This document shows positions 1 to 3,774 of a stretch of DNA of 6,406 nt, piece by piece (positions within the stretch are counted from its first letter, which is position 1; each line of letters starts with the position of its first letter). The translations under genes were made by a program, and so were the position numbers. Under the pieces are notes generated by a model that was not told the origin of the DNA, did not search any database, and saw only the letters and a list, made by a program, of their open reading frames with translations. Source of the DNA: Thermoproteota archaeon (GTDB lineage: Archaea; Thermoproteota; Korarchaeia; Korarchaeales; Korarchaeaceae); the NCBI GenBank assembly GCA_011042755.1, contig DRBY01000046.1, positions 1 to 6,406 of the forward strand, read 5' to 3'.

Positions 1-408
1 AACTCGACTGTGACCTCACCTTCGACGAGAGAGAGGAGGGTGGAGCTGGGTCCACTTGAGCCCGGCGAGACCATCTCGCTCGTCCTAGAGGTGAAGGCCA
101 ACTCAATCTACTTCACGCCGAGAATATCAGACGTGATCACAGTGAGCATGAAGTACTCAGATCCAGCTGGACAGTTCTTCAAGGGATTCTCTGAGAACCA
201 GGCGTTTCAGGTTACTATCGTCATGTCAAAGACCTTCAAGATCCTGCTGGCCGCGCTGGGAATAATAGTGGCGCTCCTGCTCGTCATACGAATAAGGAGC
301 TGGTCTAGAGAGAGAGGCAGGCAGACAAGAGCTCGGTACTATCGCAGGAGGGTCAGGAGACCCCCCAAGAGACTTTCAAGAACTCGTGGATCGCTCAGAA
401 GAATCTGA
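1..408 (+). CDS. C-terminal part of a membrane-anchored, Ig-like (CARDB/DUF11-type) surface protein (5' end outside window)
   Basis: The reading frame is open from base 1 (first codons Asn-Ser-Thr, a possible N-glycosylation sequon), so the GTG at 10 is probably internal and the gene begins upstream of the window; 135 residues are visible. Residues about 15-75 look like the end of a beta-sandwich repeat: the LEPGETISL stretch followed by a Pro, then a 'V..KYSD..G' strand, matches the pattern LEPGRSIKL...VQYKERDAP in the exported protein at 1217-3346. A hydrophobic segment at about residues 80-96 (ILLAALGIIVALLLVI) is a clear transmembrane helix. It is followed by a 39-residue tail with 17 Arg, one Lys and one Glu. 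By the positive-inside rule the Ig-like part is outside the cell and the tail is cytoplasmic. The stop is 5 bases before the next gene, so the two are probably cotranscribed. The specific function is unknown. Confidence 0.75.
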   Translation, partial: NSTVTSPSTRERRVELGPLEPGETISLVLEVKANSIYFTPRISDVITVSMKYSDPAGQFFKGFSENQAFQVTIVMSKTFKILLAALGIIVALLLVIRIRSWSRERGRQTRARYYRRRVRRPPKRLSRTRGSLRRI

Positions 409-413
409 CGGAT

Positions 414-1073
414 ATGAGAGGTGTGGTGACTTTGGGGAGGGCCAAGAAGAGAGCGAAGAAGGATCAGAAAGCAGGCTTAGTTCTTGCGGCTTTGGTGCTA
501 GGCATAATAGGCCTGGCGTATGCCTACGTCACGCTATCCTCTAGCAAAAGCACACCCTACTCTCTGGTGATGCTCTTTGACCCTCAGATCGCTGGTGAGC
601 ACGTCGAATTGTACGCTAAGATGTCCTACTCACTCTCGGTTACCGTCAACGTCATGACGGGAGGGGCTTTTGGAAACACGTCCCACCTAATAGTTCTGGA
701 ATTAGACCGATTGTACGAGGCTCCAAAGACGAATTCGTCGTTTCTGTCGATCCGCGGTCCCAAGGGTTGGCCTCTAGATACTGGAATCTACGTGTTTCCT
801 GAGAACAATACGGTAGTGGTGGCAGGCTCGTCTGAAGAGGGCTTGGCGAAAGCGTTCGACAGGCTTTTGCTCGCGATTACCGGCGAGAGCGCGATAGACA
901 TCGATCCTAGCGGGACCTACTTGGTAGTGGAAGTGCCAGGCAGAGGCCACCAGGTGGGAATTCCGTGGATTGGCGGCTACCGATTGATCGATATAACCGA
1001 GATTCCAATATACGGGGGGACCGACGCAGACGTAGTCAGGATCCTGCTAGACGGGCTGGTCATAAAGGAGTAG
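414..1073 (+). CDS. Hypothetical protein with N-terminal membrane anchor and extracytoplasmic domain
   Basis: A 219-residue protein that I do not recognise. The N-terminus is strongly basic (RAKKRAKKDQK, residues 9-19), followed by a single hydrophobic helix at about 20-41 (AGLVLAALVLGIIGLAYAYV). This suggests a signal anchor with the remaining ~175 residues outside. That domain has three N-x-S/T sequons (NTS, NSS, NNT), no Cys, and an alternating strand/helix pattern, for example NNTVVVAGSSEEGLAKAFDRLL near residues 125-150, so a small alpha/beta fold is likely. The start is uncertain. ATG at 414 lies 5 bases after the upstream stop but has only a weak ribosome-binding site. TTG at 432 is preceded by GAGGTG (418-423) at 8 bases, which would shorten the basic end by six residues. 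The tight spacing suggests an operon with the surface protein before it, and it may act in the same envelope complex (inference). Confidence 0.75.
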   Translation: MRGVVTLGRAKKRAKKDQKAGLVLAALVLGIIGLAYAYVTLSSSKSTPYSLVMLFDPQIAGEHVELYAKMSYSLSVTVNVMTGGAFGNTSHLIVLELDRLYEAPKTNSSFLSIRGPKGWPLDTGIYVFPENNTVVVAGSSEEGLAKAFDRLLLAITGESAIDIDPSGTYLVVEVPGRGHQVGIPWIGGYRLIDITEIPIYGGTDADVVRILLDGLVIKE

Positions 1074-1151
1074 TGGCGGGCCCGGCGGGACTCGAACCCG
1101 CGACCTGCGGCTTAGAAGGCCGCCGCTCTATCCGTGCTGAGCTACGGGCCC
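1074..1151 (-). tRNA. tRNA-Arg (anticodon UCU), intronless, CCA encoded
   Basis: The reverse complement folds as a complete cloverleaf. The acceptor stem GGGCCCG (1151-1145) pairs with CGGGCCC (1084-1078). Positions 8-9 are UA, the D stem is GCTC/GAGC with a 10-base loop containing GG, and base 26 is G. The anticodon stem is GCGGC/GCCGC with loop CTTCTAA. The variable loop is AGGTC, and the T stem GCGGG/CCCGC encloses TTCGAGT. All stems are fully paired, and G15-C48 can form the Levitt pair. The anticodon TCT lies at 1116-1114 and reads AGA/AGG, the Arg codons that dominate the neighbouring genes. The discriminator is G (1077), and CCA is encoded at 1076-1074, directly touching the stop codon of the plus-strand gene ending at 1073. 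A TATA-like element is centred about 28 bases upstream of the 5' end (1174-1185), so transcription could start at or near the mature 5' end. Confidence 0.97.
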
Positions 1152-1173
1152 TACGTTTCTGGCCGAAGTTTGG

Positions 1174-1185
1174 AAATTAATACTT
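1174..1185. promoter_or_regulatory. TATA-like element, possibly shared by tRNA-Arg (-) and the exported protein gene (+)
   Basis: The sequence AAATTAATACTT (minus strand AAGTATTAATTT) is the only strongly AT-rich stretch between two divergent genes. Its centre is about 28 bases from the tRNA 5' end, the usual archaeal TATA-to-start distance. In the plus direction a start about 26 bases downstream would fall near 1203-1206, just before the GTG at 1217. The tRNA assignment is the stronger one; plus-strand use is inferred from position only. Confidence 0.6.
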
Positions 1186-1202
1186 GACCCTCACTCGGTT
1201 TT

Positions 1203-1210
1203 GGAGGGTG
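1203..1210 (+). promoter_or_regulatory. Ribosome-binding site that decides the GTG start at 1217
   Basis: GGAGGGTG lies 6 bases before the GTG at 1217 and is complementary to the CCUCC-type 3' end of archaeal 16S rRNA. No comparable site precedes the in-frame TTG at 1184, which sits directly at the TATA-like element. The GTG at 1208 is inside this motif, which makes it an unlikely start. Confidence 0.65.
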
Positions 1211-1216
1211 GCCCAG

Positions 1217-3346
1217 GTGAGTCGCTCAATATTGCGCATCAAATTGGTTGCTCTAGCTCTGGTGCTTGCTCTGATCACGACGCCCCTGCTCTCAGACCTC
1301 AGAGAAGTCCACGCGGCTACGAAAACCTATGACTGGCTCGATGTAGAACTCGCTAACAACAGCGAGATGTATGTTGGGCCCTTCAGGCTAGTAGCTCGCG
1401 TAACAGCTGGAGTCACGAACATCTTCATGCTCAAGGTCTACAAGGAGCAGGAGCTCTGTACGATATTTCAGGTCTCGAGCCAGCAGGAGGAAGCCTCTGG
1501 TTACGTTCATGCCTACTGCAGGGAAGGTGGGCCTAGCGTCTTCAAGGTGATACTCTACGGCAAAGATGCGTCTTCCATCCAGAACGGAGGCTTCGTCAAG
1601 TTCGACATTAAGGAGTCCATATACTCGCCTGAGATAACCCTGCGACTGCGCCCCCTCACGCAGACCGAGTTCGTCTTTAACCAGACCTCTGCGGTAGTTG
1701 ACCTCTCGGTCGGCGTGTACAACGAGGGAAGCGGCACCCCCCCGTGGGCTAGGTTGACTGCGGCGTGCGGCAAGGTGGAGGGGGCTGAGAACGCCACCAT
1801 AGAGCTCGTAGCCACGCTCCCACCGGTTGATAACCCCACGAACTTCACGATAGCTCCACCTAAGCCGAGAGAATCCGCGAACTTCACGTTCGAATTCTCG
1901 GCTTCGGCGAACGGTAGAGCCTATGCGAAGCTCGTCGCCACCATAGGGTTGAGCTACCCGACCGACTTCAAGAAGGACGAGCAGCTCAGCACCTCTACGC
2001 ACGAGGTCTGGAGGTACGATCCAGGGAGAGTGCTCACATCTACTGTGAGGTTCTACATTGTTGTGGGCGATATATACCGAGACGTTGGCGTCCCAGAAGT
2101 CAGAATAATACTGAATCACTCCTCGCTCTCGATCCAGCCTGGAGACGACGTGAGATTCGAGTTCACGCTGAAGAACGCAGGAACCGGGGACGCATTTAAC
2201 GTCTCCATCTGGCTGTCGGTGCAGCCTCCACTGCCCCAGGTGGTGCTGATAACTCCCGAGAGCAAGCCCTTCACCGGATCGATGACCACGCCCCTCTTCG
2301 TGGCACGCCTCCCCAAGAACGCCATAACCCGGAAGATCAAGTTCAAGGTCATGTTCCCTGAGGACGTGACGATTCTCGGGACGTACTTCAACGTGACGAT
2401 CTCTGTAGAGTGGCAGGACAAGGTGGGCAAGTACTTCTCGGCGAAGGCCAGCAGAGTTATCGTGGTGCAGGAGCCAGAGCGTCCAGCAATATCGATCAAT
2501 AAGCAGGTATCTCCGACCGAGGTCAGCGTCAATGGCACAGTCAACGTGATAATCACCGTGTCAAATGAAGGAGGCGCTCCCGCCAAGGATGTCTCGGTTA
2601 CGGACTCGTTCCCCGAGGAGTACTTCGAGCTGATTCACGGGAAGACCTCGGCCAACGTAAAGACGCTCGAGCCGGGCAGGAGCATAAAGCTGTCGTACAA
2701 GCTCAGGGCTAAGAAGGAGGGCACCGCCATGATGCCCGCCGCGGAGGTGCAGTACAAGGAGAGGGACGCTCCTCAGCTAAAGTACTCGAACACGATGATA
2801 GTCAGGATAGTTAGACCTGCGCTAAGCCTAGAGATGATGTCAGCTCCTCCTCAGAGGCTGATAGTGGGCGACCCGCTCGAGCTGATATTCAGCGTCGTTA
2901 ACGACGGCAGCGGTCCAGCCAGAGACATCTACATCGCGATAGAGATACCACCGGGAATCGACCTCTTGGAGGCGGAAGGCCCCTACGTGAACCAAGAGAG
3001 AACCGCAGAAGGCGGCTGGAAGGTCACATTCGAGGCGGACAGCATCGACCCCGGCGCTAGCGTGGAGTTCAGCATGAGGATGAGAGTTCAGAGGATGGGC
3101 CTGTTCAACCTGACCCTGCTTAACGCAACGTTCAGAGGAGAGGCTGGCGAGGAGTCCTACACGATATACGGCGCTCGTGCGCTGGAGGTGGACTTCTTGG
3201 CGGAAGTTCCTCAGAGCAGGAAGATCCTGCTGACGGCAGCGCTCACCGGGATGATTGGGGCAGTGGCTGCCGCCGTGTTCTTCGCCATAAGAGGCGTCCC
3301 CACAAGGTACGCAGCCCGCAGAGGCCGACTTGGCCTTCCGAGGTAG
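1217..3346 (+). CDS. Exported surface protein with repeated Ig-like (CARDB/DUF11-type) domains and C-terminal membrane anchor
   Basis: A 709-residue protein with the GTG start at 1217. The N-terminus is a Sec-type signal peptide: basic SRSILRIK, hydrophobic LVALALVLALITTPLL, and a likely cut after VHA near residue 33. Residues ~35-290 form a beta-rich region containing the protein's three Cys. Three Ig-like modules follow: ~295-420 (IQPGDDVRFEFTLKNAGTG), ~423-530 (SPTEVSVNGTVNVIITVSN, a typical DUF11-like strand pair, ending with LEPGRSIKL) and ~536-660 (VGDPLELIFSVVNDGSGPA). A transmembrane helix at ~670-691 is followed by an 18-residue basic tail with six Arg. There are eleven N-x-S/T sequons, consistent with a glycosylated envelope protein. 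Such architectures are common in archaeal COG1361-like, S-layer-associated proteins, but no specific role can be read. It stands alone on its strand, divergent from the tRNA, with rpl12 58 bases downstream. The longer version starting at TTG 1184 is less likely because it would begin at the promoter element and bury the signal peptide behind 11 extra residues. Confidence 0.85.
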   Translation: MSRSILRIKLVALALVLALITTPLLSDLREVHAATKTYDWLDVELANNSEMYVGPFRLVARVTAGVTNIFMLKVYKEQELCTIFQVSSQQEEASGYVHAYCREGGPSVFKVILYGKDASSIQNGGFVKFDIKESIYSPEITLRLRPLTQTEFVFNQTSAVVDLSVGVYNEGSGTPPWARLTAACGKVEGAENATIELVATLPPVDNPTNFTIAPPKPRESANFTFEFSASANGRAYAKLVATIGLSYPTDFKKDEQLSTSTHEVWRYDPGRVLTSTVRFYIVVGDIYRDVGVPEVRIILNHSSLSIQPGDDVRFEFTLKNAGTGDAFNVSIWLSVQPPLPQVVLITPESKPFTGSMTTPLFVARLPKNAITRKIKFKVMFPEDVTILGTYFNVTISVEWQDKVGKYFSAKASRVIVVQEPERPAISINKQVSPTEVSVNGTVNVIITVSNEGGAPAKDVSVTDSFPEEYFELIHGKTSANVKTLEPGRSIKLSYKLRAKKEGTAMMPAAEVQYKERDAPQLKYSNTMIVRIVRPALSLEMMSAPPQRLIVGDPLELIFSVVNDGSGPARDIYIAIEIPPGIDLLEAEGPYVNQERTAEGGWKVTFEADSIDPGASVEFSMRMRVQRMGLFNLTLLNATFRGEAGEESYTIYGARALEVDFLAEVPQSRKILLTAALTGMIGAVAAAVFFAIRGVPTRYAARRGRLGLPR

Positions 3347-3351
3347 GGGCC

Positions 3352-3366
3352 ACAAACATTTTTTAT
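3352..3366 (+). promoter_or_regulatory. BRE/TATA-like promoter of rpl12; the T-run may also end the upstream transcript
   Basis: ACAAAC (3352-3357) resembles a BRE (RNWAAW, one mismatch). It is followed by TTTTTTAT (3359-3366). A start about 25 bases downstream would fall near 3389, giving a leader of roughly 15 bases that still contains the ribosome-binding site at 3392. The same run of six T lies 13 bases after the stop codon of the exported-protein gene and could serve as an archaeal oligo-T terminator. Confidence 0.6.
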
Positions 3367-3391
3367 CGCAAAGGAATGGCGAAGAGCGAAC

Positions 3392-3397
3392 AGGTGG
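3392..3397 (+). promoter_or_regulatory. Ribosome-binding site of rpl12
   Basis: AGGTGG ends 7 bases before the ATG at 3405. It matches the GGTG-type Shine-Dalgarno motif used by archaeal genes with leaders and supports this start. Confidence 0.6.
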
Positions 3398-3404
3398 TTG
3401 AGCT

Positions 3405-3728
3405 ATGGGGCTCGAGTACGTGTACGCTGCTCTCCTGCTCCACGAGCTAGGTAAGGACATAGACGAGAGTGCTCTTAGCGCAGTGCTCAAGGCCGCGGGC
3501 GTTGAGCCCGATCCGGCTAGAGTGAAGCAGCTTGTGGAGGCTCTCCAGGGCGTCGACATAGACGAAGTAATCAAGTCGACAGCCGTTGCGCCGGTCGCTG
3601 TGGCGGCTCCTGCGGCTCCTGCCGCCGAAGCCGAGGAGAAGCCAGCCGAGGAGAAGAAGGAAGAGGAAAAGAAGAAGGAAGAGGAAGAGGAGGCGGCGAT
3701 CGCCGGGCTCGGCGCCCTCTTCGGCTGA
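3405..3728 (+). CDS. rpl12: Large-subunit ribosomal stalk protein L12 (P1), archaeal type
   Basis: A 107-residue acidic stalk protein, the normal length for archaeal L12/P1. In archaea dimers of this protein bind the C-terminal helices of P0 (L10) and recruit translation factors such as aEF1A and aEF2 to the ribosome. Residues 1-~58 are the helical dimerisation and P0-binding domain ([38 protein letters not shown]). Residues ~61-77 are an Ala/Pro-rich hinge ([13 protein letters not shown]). Residues ~78-98 are a charged Glu/Lys run, and the conserved factor-binding end is GLGALFG. The Glu/Lys run makes the DNA purine-only from 3648 to 3693. It has its own promoter-like element and ribosome-binding site. 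Its usual partners L11, L1 and L10 are not immediately upstream; a surface-protein gene is there instead. alaS follows after 46 bases. Confidence 0.97.
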   Translation: MGLEYVYAALLLHELGKDIDESALSAVLKAAGVEPDPARVKQLVEALQGVDIDEVIKSTAVAPVAVAAPAAPAAEAEEKPAEEKKEEEKKKEEEEEAAIAGLGALFG

Positions 3729-3737
3729 GCCCTCACC

Positions 3738-3746
3738 TATTTTATT
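3738..3746 (+). promoter_or_regulatory. TATA-like element before alaS
   Basis: TATTTTATT is centred 33 bases before the alaS ATG at 3775, which would put the transcription start near 3768-3770 and leave a leader of only about 5-7 bases. No Shine-Dalgarno motif is visible in GCTAGAGTCGGT just before the ATG, which agrees with a nearly leaderless message. The T-rich stretch could alternatively, or additionally, be the rpl12 terminator, with alaS read by readthrough. Confidence 0.5.
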
Positions 3747-3774
3747 CGAGACCACCCGGGCCGCTAGAGTCGGT

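Noticed and set aside
965..1180. A 71-codon plus-strand open frame containing AGPAGLEPATCGLEGRRS
   Set aside because: It is the antisense translation of the tRNA-Arg gene. Peptides of the 'GPAGLEPAT..LEGRR' type are a well-known false annotation arising from the T arm and anticodon arm of tRNAs. It also overlaps the end of a real gene in another frame.
1388..2586. Minus-strand open frames of 110-243 codons inside the surface-protein gene
   Set aside because: They are shadows caused by few stop codons on the antisense strand of GC-rich coding sequence. They have no domain signature, and the plus-strand gene has a signal peptide, repeated modules and an anchor.
3648..3693. 46-base purine-only tract that could form triplex or other unusual DNA
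   Set aside because: It is fully explained by the Glu/Lys codons (GAG, GAA, AAG) of the charged linker of L12, a normal feature of the family.
2840..3736. A 298-codon minus-strand open frame across rpl12 and the end of the surface protein
   Set aside because: Its Ser/Phe/Ala-rich start is the antisense of the Glu/Lys/Ala codons of rpl12, and the remainder is antisense to well-supported coding sequence.
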